Shown: piece by piece, positions 49,901 through 61,416 of the stretch
Position numbering within the stretch: the stretch's first letter is position 1
Layout: every line of letters starts with the position of its first letter
Assembly (NCBI GenBank): GCA_916048095.2
Contig: OU696571.1
Coordinates: 67,001 to 131,000, forward strand
Length of the DNA: 64,000 nucleotides
From: Sacculina carcini
Lineage: Eukaryota > Arthropoda > Thecostraca > Sacculinidae
Direction of reading: 5' to 3'
Position numbers and translations under genes: made by a program
The notes under the pieces: model-generated
Seen by the model: only the letters and a program-made list of their open reading frames with translations
The model's database searches: none
What the model was told of the DNA's origin: nothing

Positions 49901-52900
49901 CGTATTGCGGTTTATATATGACAGATGAGTGTTTGTATACCGGATTTGGGCGCAGTTGTAGCATAATCGACAGAATACACTTGACATGCACTGGACTAGA
50001 AGTAGTGTAGTGGATGAGTGTGATGGTGCGGGCTAGTGTGTTCAGTGTGTTGGTTATTTGACACGTTGATTGTCGCGGCGAAATTATTCAAACAGCAACT
50101 GGATGGGCTATTTGAGTAATTGGCTGATGTGGTGGTGCAAGTGGGGTAGCGTTCATAACACCTTCGCGTGACCACTGTGTGTGTGTGTATGTGTGTGTGT
50201 GTGTGTGGCCAGACATTCCTCACTTCAAGCAGGTGGTGATAATGGCGACCACGTGCGACCATTGTGGCTGCAAGACCAACGAAGTCAAGGCCGCCACTGG
50301 CATCAGTGAGTTGGCACAGAAATTCACCGTTCTAATCAACTCGCCGGCCGATCTGCAGCGTGACGTGCTCAAGGTGATTGATAATGATTGTCAATATGCG
50401 ACAGTCGGCCGCTGAATCAACACGCCTGTTCCCTCGTCCAGCAAGTGTTTGTAATTGTGCTCAATTTACTGCGTTGTGATGTTGAACTTGTCTAATTCAG
50501 ATGTTTAAACATTACTCAATAGCAGTTGTTCCTTTATAATAGGTTTTCTTGAATACGTTGACCATACGGTGTTTCACACGGTACTTGTGTGTGTGTTAGT
50601 CTGAGACATGCGACATTGAAATACCCGAGTTGGAGGTGTGTGTGGGCGGGGCGACTATCAGTGGTCGTTTCACTACCACCGAGGGACTGCTCGTCTGCAT
50701 CAAGGTACCGCCTCACACCTCACACCTCACACCTCACACACACACACACAAACATATTTACATTTTTGTATGCACGTGTATCATTTAGTAAACTACCTAT
50801 AACATACATTTTCTTCTCACATCAATTGTTTTCTTTCAGTTTTTCATTTGTTCGTTTTGAGTAGCGAATATGTATTTATTGCTAAATTGTGGGTATGGAA
50901 AGTGATTAATTGCAAGGTATTGTGTCAGCATGATTGAAAACTGAGCATTGGTCCCCATTTAAAATACAATACATGATGATTACAGACATCTATCTACATC
51001 TACATCTATAGATATCCACTGATGTCCCCGACAGTAACGGTTCTTTACAAGTCATTAATCTGCATTAAATAACCCACTCGGTTTTCTAGGTGCTGTTTGT
51101 TTCTAATACTATTTATTCTCCAACTTATTTTACCATACTTTTCTATATATTGGAGCCATATTCGTATTTATAATATGTATTCATCGTTTGTAGGTCGTTA
51201 TACACAGCAGACAGGAAATTGGACTCAAGCTGTCGTGGCCTTGTGTGGGTGATTATTGGAATATGAATTGCCTATGTTTCCGTCAGCATCGTGCAATACT
51301 TGTTGTCACTGCTGGCTTCGACGGCTTTTATACAAGGGGTGCTGTTTCGTTAGTTGTTTTCATCAAAGCTGTTGTTATTAGACACTGCTTGGGGTATTTT
51401 TGTCTATTCGTTTATTTGATACTAGCAACGCCATTGTTTCATTGTGTGTTTGCTGAGCTTGTGCGATCGTGGCAAACTTATTCCGTCAACGCTTATGCCT
51501 AGATGAGGCTCCATTTTCTTGTGTTTCATTGACATTCACGACAGACTTGGCCGGTTCTTTCATTACACAAAGTTTGAAGACTGCGGGATTGAAGTGGAAT
51601 TTCAGCTTGGTCAATTGCTTTCTGAATATCGGATTTTGACGAGGTTTTGCACTGAAGCAGTGTTTCTTAACATTTTTCCTCTGATTCCCCATTTCTCAAT
51701 GAATCACTGTTGTTACATCAAAGTAAATGTCAAGAGGTCATTATACACAAAAATATATAACCTTTAGCGTCAGCGAATTAACTTAGCTTCAGAGCCTTTA
51801 GCGAATATTCCGACATTTAGCTTCACACTAGGCAACTCTTTCATTCCCCACCAGTGGGCAATTTCCCACACAGGTTGAGAACCACTGCACTGGAGCATTG
51901 GTCAGTTATAATGCGGTATCCACTGGTATTTGATATGTGTGAGTAAATGTTGAATGAGCATTTAGTACAGTGACGTTCTTTCAGTGCTGTCAAATCTACC
52001 GCGACTTATGATTCGTGCAGTGTTTAATAGCACTTGATAGAATACACCCAGTGATGCATATTTCAGCGGAAATTCCATTTCTTCGAGCCGGTGAAATTTA
52101 TGACATCAATGAGATTGTGAATATTGTTCAGTTTATCGGTTGAATTACTTATGTAAGTGTATCTTCACTGCCTAGTTCGTCGACTGGTGAATTGTTCAGG
52201 CAGACTTGGGAAGCAGAGAAACAACACGTGCCACAACGAATATAGCCCCCAACGATTTCCACCTTATACTGATGACCACGCAACTTACGGCAAATTTTAT
52301 CGAAATATTATTTCGATAAAATACCTTCTGTGACTATATTCTCGCCGTGACGCGGGTATAACAACCAGCATATTGCTTTTTGTATGCATGAGCGTTATAG
52401 GGGACCACAGACAGTATGAAGTTAACCGTTGTCCGTGTGATCGTCATAGGAACAGAGCTGGGATATGATGATGCATGATACTGGCGGTGTGGACTGTACT
52501 TGTTCGTTGTTGTGTTGATGACCATCTCGCTCGCTCGTTCATCAACCATAAAGACAAAGGGGCAGGTGGCAACTCGTAATTAATTCTGGGATCACGTGTA
52601 ATCTTTGCCGATATACTTTCAGAGAATTAATTAAAGTGTCGCGTCGTAGTGCGTGCTCACTAGTGGCTTCATGTGTGGTCGTATTCGCAGTATCTAGCAA
52701 TCATTTTCTCGTTGACGCCATGCTGTTCTTCGAGATATGCCTGGTCGCGATTGTGGGGTATCTCAGTTTTTCTTGACTTTTGCGCTACAGGTGCTTCTCA
52801 GTGCGTGCTTTTTTCAGTCTCGTGCGAGTAATTACCGATCTTCACTTGGATATGAATTGAATGTGAAGTAAAACCGGAGAGATGTATCGCTCTTTTTGTA

Positions 52901-54179
52901 TGCATTTGGCAAGAAAGTCATTTGTAGCTTGATCAAAGAAGGTTTTTAATTTTCATGGAAATTGAAAAACCGTGAGATATGCGATATGAAATATTGAAAA
53001 AGCTGCACTGCTCATGTTGGCATTTTGCAATGCAATTAATGCCGGATTGAATCAGTCTTATTTGGCAGCGATGATCGAGTGCACTGCGATAGAGTACAGT
53101 TATATGAGCAATTGATATTTATCGCCAGAGTTGGGCTTCAATTCCGCATTGTCCCGATCAGTATTCATTATTAATACTGGCTCAAATGGAACGCGAGGTC
53201 AACTTGGGTTATTGCGAAATTTATCAACGAATCTCGTTGTTTCGTTGGTATAATATTTGTGCACGCCGTGATGAAAATAAGCGCTTTGATACAGAAAGCA
53301 GTTGTGGCATTGGTTCAGCTCGATTCTGCTGTAAATGTTGGCAAATTAATTCCGCTGACTATAGCTAGTGAAATTGTGCGTTCTGCACGATCATTTTAAC
53401 TTGGCATTGTGGCCGCTCGTGAGCGTATTCATGAACATCGACCAAATTGTCTGTGTAAGCAGTGGCGGATCCAGAGTGCAATTTTGGGAGGGCTGAAATT
53501 TGTGTGCGATCAGTCTTGTACATGCATCATTATGCAACGTCCTTGTGATAATGCTTATATCAACAAATTCTACAGAAAACTATTTTTCTTCACATGTTTT
53601 AGTAAACCTCTTGGTTATGAGGAGTTCATAGAAACATTTTTGGCGGGGATTCTGCCCCCTGAGCACCCTAGTGAGTTTATGTGCATGTAACCGAGGAGTC
53701 GACCACGCTGCTGGTTTCAGGATGATCTGAGCTCGAACCCCATGCTGGTTGGGGACAGTGTGAGTGCGGACACTCGGGCTCGTATTGATGATCTGTGTCG
53801 TCGTATTGATGACGTCATCGCCGGCCGCATGTGCGCTCATCTCGTGCTCGACGACCCGGCTGGCAACAGCTACGTTCAGGTGCGAGTGTTGAATGATCTC
53901 GTGCTTATTGTTGGTTCTACTTGTGTATCTGGTGCCTTTTAGTCACTATTTTCCTCTGTGCTTGCTTTGACGGCATAGTCTTGCAGATTGCAGACATTAC
54001 CGCGCAATTCTTTGCTCCGTATTTCTAGCATGTGGCCATTTTCACAACCTGTGCGACATTGAGCAGGAGCGACACCTCAATTTGGAACGTTATATGCTAT
54101 ATTTTGCTACCGGATTTGTGTTTTCGTCAACTTTCTTCTATTTATGTCTTGGATTCCACCGATATGCGCTTAGACGTGT

Positions 54180-54217
<38 letters not shown>

Positions 54218-54328
54218 ATGCTTGACTACTCGGGTCCGGATGAAAACTATGTTTTGGAAAATTACGAGAGATCGTTTGAACAAAATGAAAGTCTTGGCCT
54301 GAACGATATGAAAACGGAAAATTACTGA
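46972..54328 (+). CDS. ZPR1: Zinc-finger protein ZPR1, 10 exons
   Basis: Cytoplasmic-nuclear protein that binds eEF1A (acting in its biogenesis) and, in animals, the SMN complex and growth-factor receptors. Exons 46972-47049, 47484-47624, 47840-47951, 48279-48436, 49159-49314, 49735-49855, 50213-50373, 50600-50704, 53721-53879, 54218-54328; all phases agree, 433 residues (human 459). Two near-repeated halves, each a C4 zinc finger plus an A/B domain. First finger: CMKC...CEHC, with GVTRLLLTKIPFYRDVV. Second: CPNC...CDHC, with TDIPHFKQVVIMATTC. Each half has the DDxxGNS motif (VVDDVSGNSF, LDDPAGNSYVQ). The C-terminus ESLGLNDMKTE is almost identical to human. Introns often begin or end in TG runs; intron 8 (3 kb) holds a hAT-like fragment. 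Confidence 0.96.
50705..53720 (+). other. ZPR1 intron 8
   Basis: Three kilobases with short ATCTACATCT-type repeats near 50990-51015 and the CAGTGGCGGATCC element fragment at 53458. The rest is non-repetitive and codes for nothing I recognise. Confidence 0.55.
53458..53690 (+). mobile_element. Second hAT-like CAGTGGCGGATCC fragment
   Basis: Similar to 25223-25370 over the first 130 bases, then continues with GCGGGGATTCTGCCCCCTGA before ending. The right terminus and a target duplication were not found, so the extent is approximate. Confidence 0.5.
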
Positions 54329-56546
54329 GTGTATTTTCAAGGGATGTATTGGTGACCAGATGTGAAATTGTCACTGATTCACTCGGAAACCACTTTTAAT
54401 AGGCTGTCATATAATGTATAATATACTGTGTTCATGGCCATGGCTTTTCTATTTTGTGCAGCGTCCCAAATGAACAAGACTTGCTGTAATGGCTAATTTG
54501 TTGAGTAAAGTCTGTTGTCTCCTATAATTTCACTTGGTTTTATGTTTCCTGTTTATGTTCGTCTAAATTATGAAAATGGTTCCATTGTCTGATACTGCGT
54601 AATGCTATAATTCAGTGTGCCTTTTAGTCCGGAAAATACTGGGTACACATTTTCAAAGTCTTGATTCTACACACCTGATTCATTTTGTGATAGTTTGGTG
54701 GTGGACACACATGCCAGTTCATATGTCAAGTACTCACACACACACACACAAACTCAGTTAAGTTTTTGTTTCATGCATTGTTTTTTTCTACATGTTTGTT
54801 GTTTCTGCTGGACTTCTTGTTTAACTTGTGGCTGCTGTGTGCGCAATTGTAGCGAGTGTTGCGTATATTGTACTTGTTTGTGTTCATGTGGAGACAGTGT
54901 GAACTGGCAGGTTTATGCCGGTGTCATGTTTGTGTTGGTGGTTTCATATCATGAACACTTCTTGTATGTCGACACTTGATGTTTGCTGTTTGGTTGATTG
55001 TGATTACAGCTCGTTACAGCCAAGTGCACAGTTACTTGTGTATATACGCTGAACTGAATTTTTACTTGTTATAATATTTAATTTATATTCGAGTGCGCCT
55101 TTTGTGTGAGTTTGCGTGCATTTCTTATCATGTATTTGAGCGTATATCTGAGGGGAGGCATTTTTGTCTTCTAATGGGCTCACTAAGCTTTCAGCGCAAC
55201 AGTGCACCTGGCCAGTAATAATCACTATGTCGACGATACAATAACAATGATTTAGACGAGGAGAGCAACTTGTCAGTCTCGGCTAATGATTCACTGTTGT
55301 GTGCTCGTACGAGTGTCAAATACGTCGCCTTTTACTGGGAATTAGCGGTCAGTAATTGGAATGGGCAGTCTAATTGGCTGTTGTGATGCCAATACTGATG
55401 AGGCTACCTGCTCATGTATCGGTCTGGTGCAACGTGCAAGATTCAAGCACAATGGCGCGTGCAACGTGCCAAGTGCTAGCTGGAGATGTGCCAGTCATCT
55501 TGTGGTGTGTGCCGCTGGCCGCTGCACTATCTTGTGGCTTGTAAGCGGTGCAGAGCCATGGGATTTACAGAAATACTCGGGCGTCTTGCGAAATCGCATT
55601 GATTACCCAGCGAATTTATCAGCATGTTGCAGCAATGAAAAACTTCTTTCTCAGAATGTATGGTTTAATTAGTTATTTTAAACATAAATCACATGTCCGA
55701 GTTTCGTATAGTTGTGTCGTGTGAGTGAAGTTTCATATCGCTGTTGACATCGCTGGAACTTAGTCTCGGTAGTTTGTGGATGTGGTATCATCTGGCACTG
55801 ATGAGTTGGTACCTTATTGTCTTATAACGGCGAATACTTGCGGTTCCTAACTGCTTCCAACTCATAATGATACGTTGAAGGTTTCATTGGCCGAGCTCAT
55901 GTTGAAAAGCTCCATTTGTGTTTGGATCGTGAAAGTTATCTACTGCTGATGAGATGAACGTAAAGTAGTGATCACGGTGTTTGCACTCAGTACGAACAAT
56001 CAACGTCATGAGGAGCGCAGGCTCTTCCACACGCTTTGTCGATACCTTCGCCAATTCATTCATCTTTATATGTAACATTTTCAAGTTTTTGACAGTTTGA
56101 GTGTTTTTTTGAAAATTGTTTGACGCATGCAGATTTCTTTCGTTGGTAGAGTTAATCGTATTTTATTATCACCAAACGGCGCGTTTCTTAGAAGTATTCG
56201 TCGTTAGGGCTTCAATTGTTCTCAGTAGTAATTAGCCTGTAGTATGGTTGTGTTGTTTGATTCACAAGGTGACTGTAATTCCACTGATTATTGCGTAAAT
56301 TGAAAACTGTTCGTCCTATTGGTGAAATGTTTTTCAACAATACAATGACGAGCTTTTAAAATGCTTTTTATTTGGTTCCTGTGGTAGAACAACAAAAACT
56401 ATTTACAGACAGGTGTGAGGGACTCACCATCCAACACGTTTCTACAAGACATCACACCACCACCGATCTTCAAACACCACTCAACATTCTAACCGTCGCA
56501 TGCGCGGGCACACAGGCGCTGCTAGACACAATCATAAGCACAGTAA
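54329..56546. other. ZPR1 3' flank, no gene recognised
   Basis: Mostly unremarkable sequence. One ATG-initiated frame (55452-55540) ends exactly at a good donor (TT|GTAAGC) and encodes a hydrophobic N-terminus, but no homology supports it. Confidence 0.4.
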
Positions 56547-56574
56547 CACGTTCACACACACACACACACACACA

Positions 56575-56611
<37 letters not shown>

Positions 56612-56626
56612 ACACACACACACAAC

Positions 56627-56657
<31 letters not shown>

Positions 56658-56717
56658 ACACACACATACACACACACACTCACACACACTCACACACACA
56701 CACACACAACCACAATG
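56547..56717. repeat. (CA)n microsatellite
   Basis: About 170 bases of CA dinucleotides with regular CT or AA interruptions (CACTCACA, CACAACCACA). A second CA run lies at about 57668-57740. Confidence 0.95.
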
Positions 56718-57667
56718 ACAGTTTCATATACATTAGGCTAACCAAGATACTTCTAGTCTAGTTCATTATTTCGACAAGTATCGTCTGATACGCCATTAGT
56801 GGAATTGTTAAAGTTTTGTTAGTGGATGCATTGAGTGAATACTAGTAGGCAATATTTGAAAGAATTTTACAGCTTGATAAATACTTACTATTAAATTGTT
56901 ATTTGATAACATTGAGTTTAAACTCCTCTGTTTGTGTGCAATGTCTGGTCAGGTTATGCCCTGCTACTGGTAATCATGCAGTCGTTTACAGAACGAACAG
57001 GACCCGTCTGAACATGTCGAACAGACACCCTGCAGGACCAAAACAAAACCTGTTCAAGGGCGATTGAGCTAGCTAGCAACGGTATCTAGTAGCCAACTGC
57101 CAACTAGTTATGTTATGTACCCTCACTCGCCTGGCATCGATCTTTGTTTTCTTAATCTTAAAAGTTAGCTTTTGCGGGTCATTTTCGTGTTTTGACATTT
57201 TTACGGCATCATTTGTGCTAATTGTGCTCGTATTTTTAGCTGATAAACGTTCGCTGCATTTGCTTGCGCTTTTGCGCTTAATTGTTCAACAAAAAAAACA
57301 TGTATTTGATATAGCGCCATATGAAGCAGAGGCGCGTAAAACAGTAAAACTGGTGTTAGCAATATAAAAGAGTAATAGCTCATTGGAGAAAAATATATGA
57401 GCCGGCAAACATGACACAAATTATATTTATAAATAGCGAGTATGCAAACAGCCGTAAAGAACACATTAACTCACTCAATTAGCATTTTTACACGCACAAT
57501 TAGCATTTTTATTCTACCGCTAATGGCGTTGATCGGTATTGGGTCTGCACTGCACAATCCAGCGCCGCTAACTTCAAACACCGGCACTCATGCGGCCTCA
57601 AATTGTTCATGCAGCACAACCATTAATGACAATGCACGGTCACGTAATTTGGCTCAATGTGCGGGCA

Positions 57668-57677
57668 TGCACACACA

Positions 57678-57740
<63 letters not shown>
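57668..57740. repeat. (CA)n microsatellite
   Basis: About 70 bases of nearly pure CA, with one CATACA interruption near the left end, 45 bases before the hAT-like element that starts at 57784. Confidence 0.9.
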
Positions 57741-57742
<2 letters not shown>

Positions 57743-58428
57743 AGCTCACGCATATTCTGGTATGTCAGTGCACGTATTACGAGTAGAGATGCAAAAAACG
57801 ATTTTATGCGTTTTTGTGCGCAAAAAAACATGTTCTTTATATTTTTGTTTTTGTTTTTTGGGTTTTTTAGAATTAGCCCCAATTGTCATCGGATGTTGGA
57901 TTTTAGTACATAGAAATGAGTTCAATTGATGTTTTGTACATCTTTACGTGTCTTATTTCAAAGATAATTAGGAATAGTATAAAAAACAAAAATATGTATC
58001 AATAAACGTCCCAGGAGACTATTTGAAAGTGCATCCGGGTCCGGTGGTTTAGGTTTTTTCATTGAGAAAACCCATGTTTTTTTAATGATGGTTTTAATGA
58101 TTTGGATATTTGAAATATTTTGTCATCAGAACAAAACAAATTCATTGAGTAATCATGTGTTTTTTAAGAAACCATGTTTTTATGAAAGAATGCAATTATG
58201 TTTTTAAAACTCGTTTTAAATTCGTTTTATTAATGTACAGATTCAGAAAATGTTGACAGCAGAACAAGACATGTTAATTGGTTGGTCAAGTGTTTTTTTG
58301 ACAAACGTTTATTTACACTAACGCTGTTTTAATTGAACAATGCTTTCTAGAACAGTTTCTATGGAAGATAGATTTGATTGATGTACGTTCAAATACCTTA
58401 TGTATATCAAGTAACCTGCTGGTATAAG

Positions 58429-58607
58429 CAGAGCCGTAGCAACCGCCCCCCGTACCCCCCGGCCGGGGGGCCCCGAATGTTGAGGGGCCTCGTTGCTTCA
58501 CGTATTATGTGATTATGTCTAATAAATACAAACATTATTTGATTTATTTATAATGGGGGCCCCAAGTGTTGCCTTCGTGGGGGGCATAATTCCTCGCAAC
58601 GGCTCTG
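58429..58607. mobile_element. Short hAT-like element, CAGAGCCGT family, copy 2
   Basis: CAGAGCCGTAGCAACCGCC to CGCAACGGCTCTG, with the 8-bp repeat GGTATAAG on both sides (58421-58428, 58608-58615). Contains a GGCCGGGGGGCC palindromic stretch. Length 179. Confidence 0.9.
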
Positions 58608-58980
58608 GGTATAAGCGGCTGGTTAAATCACTTGATTTAAACTGTTTTTTCATAATCGATTTTTTTTAAAACGGTTATTGTAAATGTAGAGATTTAGAAA
58701 AAAATTGGCGGCATATCAGGGAAAGTTTAACCAAATTTGTTGTGTTTTTTTTATTAATAACCTGTTTTTAAAACTGGTTTTATGGATAATGGCTTCTTTG
58801 ATGTAGTTATTGGTGTTCAAATACTTTTTTGTACATTAAATATATTTCCTCAGTCGTTTTTTCCCACACGGAACTATTGCCCGTTTTTCTGTTCAGGATT
58901 GCCACTCTGAATAATGCGACCCGCTTTTATTCGTAGTGTCATTAGAGACACTAAGTTTGTGTGTATATTTGTATATATAT

Positions 58981-59154
58981 CAGAGCCGTTGCGAGAAATT
59001 ATGGGGCTCCCCCCGAAGGCAACACTTGGGGCCCCCATTGTGAATATTGAATGCATTTATTAGACATAATCACATAATACGTGAAGCAAAGGGGCCCCTC
59101 AACATTCGGGGGCCCCCCGGCCGGGGGGTACGGGGGGCGGTTGCTACGGCTCTG
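58981..59154. mobile_element. Short hAT-like element, CAGAGCCGT family, copy 3, inverted
   Basis: CAGAGCCGTTGCGAG to GCTACGGCTCTG, reverse orientation relative to copy 2, with the 8-bp repeat ATATATAT on both sides (58973-58980, 59155-59162). Length 174. Confidence 0.87.
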
Positions 59155-59669
59155 ATATATATACTTATGTACTTTTATATTTGCAAATAATTGATCTGTT
59201 GAATGAAAGGATGAAAGTTATTATAATCAATGTAGTTCATTTCTGGGAGGAAAAAGCTAATGTGTAAAAAAATAATAAAAATTATTCAATCTGTTGTTGT
59301 TTTTTTAAAACAGTTTCAGTTTCTTTAGCAGAAAAAATGGTTCTCAAACCCTGCTTTCCTACACAATGATAAACTCAATAATTGAATGCAAAGCTGAACT
59401 GTACATAGAAGTGCCGCACAGTACCGTGCAACAATGATATTAGGGCTTTCAGACATATTATAACAATTATATTGTGCATATTTAATGATAATTCAATTTG
59501 ATAGGACCACCAATAGCATGAATAACTCATGTGTTGATAAAAATAATTCATTTACCATACCAAATATATCCTTTCCATAATTTGAATTATTTGCATGACT
59601 CTTCACAAAAAACGTGTTTTTTTGGTCGAGGTTTTTTGGCAAAAAACGGTTTTTTATATCGCATCTCTA

Positions 59670-61416
59670 ATTACGAGGGAATTGACAATTTTGAAGGATT
59701 TGCATGTGCGTTGATTCAAATGTTTATCTGGCCTTGCATCATGGCCTGTTTGAAATATGATCCGGTCTTGGTGAAGAAGGTTTCGTGAATTCAATGATGA
59801 AATTAGTTCAACGTGAAGTATATTTTCTGCTGTGTGGAATCACAGAACAGTGTTGAATAAGTAAACATTCAAGTTTGTTGGCAGTTTCATCAATCTGAGT
59901 ACAAGTTTTGTTTAAAAAATAACTTTTATACAATTGACTCAAATCAATAGCGATTTATTAGCAAATATTTTGCGATATTGTATATTGGTTCTATTAGTAA
60001 ATGTATTGCTAGATACACGCGACGTACTGTGATAAAGTGATTTATCTTAAATATTTATTAATTCATGACTATATACAATTAATAAGTAATTTTATCAGGA
60101 ACACTGCCACGTCGAGGTGCGAGGCTGGTTGCGTGCGCGTCTGTTTGTGCTACTCGCTGATGAGTCGGTGCAGATCATCCGACACACACACATACATATT
60201 CTCATATATCTTGAGTGAGGGTGCGGGCAGTGCGTCAGTGCTTGAAAGTCGATCTTCACGTGCTAGCACGAGCCAACGTGCAGTTCCATAGCGCTAAGTT
60301 TTCAAAATGTAAACACCATTGCTATGGTTATTCTTCATCCATATTGAATTACAGCGAGGTGTTTCGACATCCATTGTAGATCAACTACCTCAAGTTATCG
60401 TATCGCTGGTCAACTACCTCAAGTTATCGTTACTCCTGGTTAAACCGCGTCTGGGTGAGTGTTTTCCCGCAAACTTCGCTATTATTTTACCTCGTGGAAG
60501 TACTGTGATGAATCAGTAATCACGTTTATATCGACAGTTGACATATAACATAATTATACACAGCGTTCGTGATATTATCCTGCATCTCGTTCTTCCACAC
60601 TTTGTTTAAGATGAGCTTGATGATGTGATCGAATTGCCTGCTAGAACAAGTGAAATGGCTTTGAATGTGGTGGCTTCTAGTGAAATTATTGTTGTATGGG
60701 AAAGAACAAGGATGAATTAATTACAGCACTGAGTACATTTAGGCAGCTGGCTCGTGGCTAGTGTATGCCCGTCACCGATGTAGGGACGATACTGAAAGTC
60801 CGAAATTCTCATAGCAGATCATATGCCAGCATCATCAACTGATCCGTGGTTCCGTGGTTGACACGGATCCACGACCTGGGGTCTCCAGATTGTGCTTGAA
60901 TTTGTAGAATTTTGTACTCAGCGATATCTTGTATCTACAATGTACAATAAAGGTACATTTAAGGTACATGTACATTAAAGGTACATAAAGGTACATGTCC
61001 ATATCTCGCATGTACATGTACACGCGAGATATACGAGATATGTATATGCGAGATAACACTGGCGAATATACTTCCGACCATAGTCATTTTTTATTCAGAA
61101 ATGCAGCAACAGCAATGAAATGAATCTTTTTTATTATTTAAATCAATAGTAAGTGTTGAATGGAGAGTTTGAGCGTTGTAAATTGCATGCCTTCAGTCCT
61201 CAAGCACTTGATCATCAAGAGATCGGGGTAGAACATAATTGTATATTAGGAAATATATGCACACCGGAAATGAAATATGGTCAAACGAAAGATGAAATTC
61301 GCTGTCAAACTTATTCAGTGATAAAAAGTTTGTCTCACTTTTGGCGTAATGATATATTCGTGGAAAATGGTGCGTTTATGCTTGTTATTGTGGAAAACAT
61401 GGTGTCGAGTGTGCAG
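59670..61416. other. Region before the minisatellite, possible orphan exons
   Basis: No gene identified. A stretch at about 60347-60441 has an acceptor-like TTACAG, an open frame and a donor-like GTGAGT; it contains a 29-bp near-tandem duplication (60381-60409, 60410-60439). At 60940-61050 there are repeated AAGGTACA words and GATATACGAGATAT palindromes. A plus-strand frame (61153-61416) runs straight into the minisatellite. Confidence 0.35.

Larger units (their letters stand above)
57784..59669. mobile_element. hAT-like non-autonomous element containing two nested elements
   Basis: Begins TAGAGATGCAAAAAACG and ends CGCATCTCTA, flanked by the exact 8-bp repeat ATTACGAG (57776-57783, 59670-59677). 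The interior is T-rich with ACCATGTTTT/AAAACTGGTTTT words and no transposase. Two 175-180-base elements of another family are inserted inside. Confidence 0.87.

Noticed and set aside
60101..60218. An open segment after TTTTATCAG with GWLRARLFVLLADESVQIIR
   Set aside because: Loosely resembles a helical repeat of TOPORS-type proteins, but the match is too short and the frame soon stops; not enough to call a gene.
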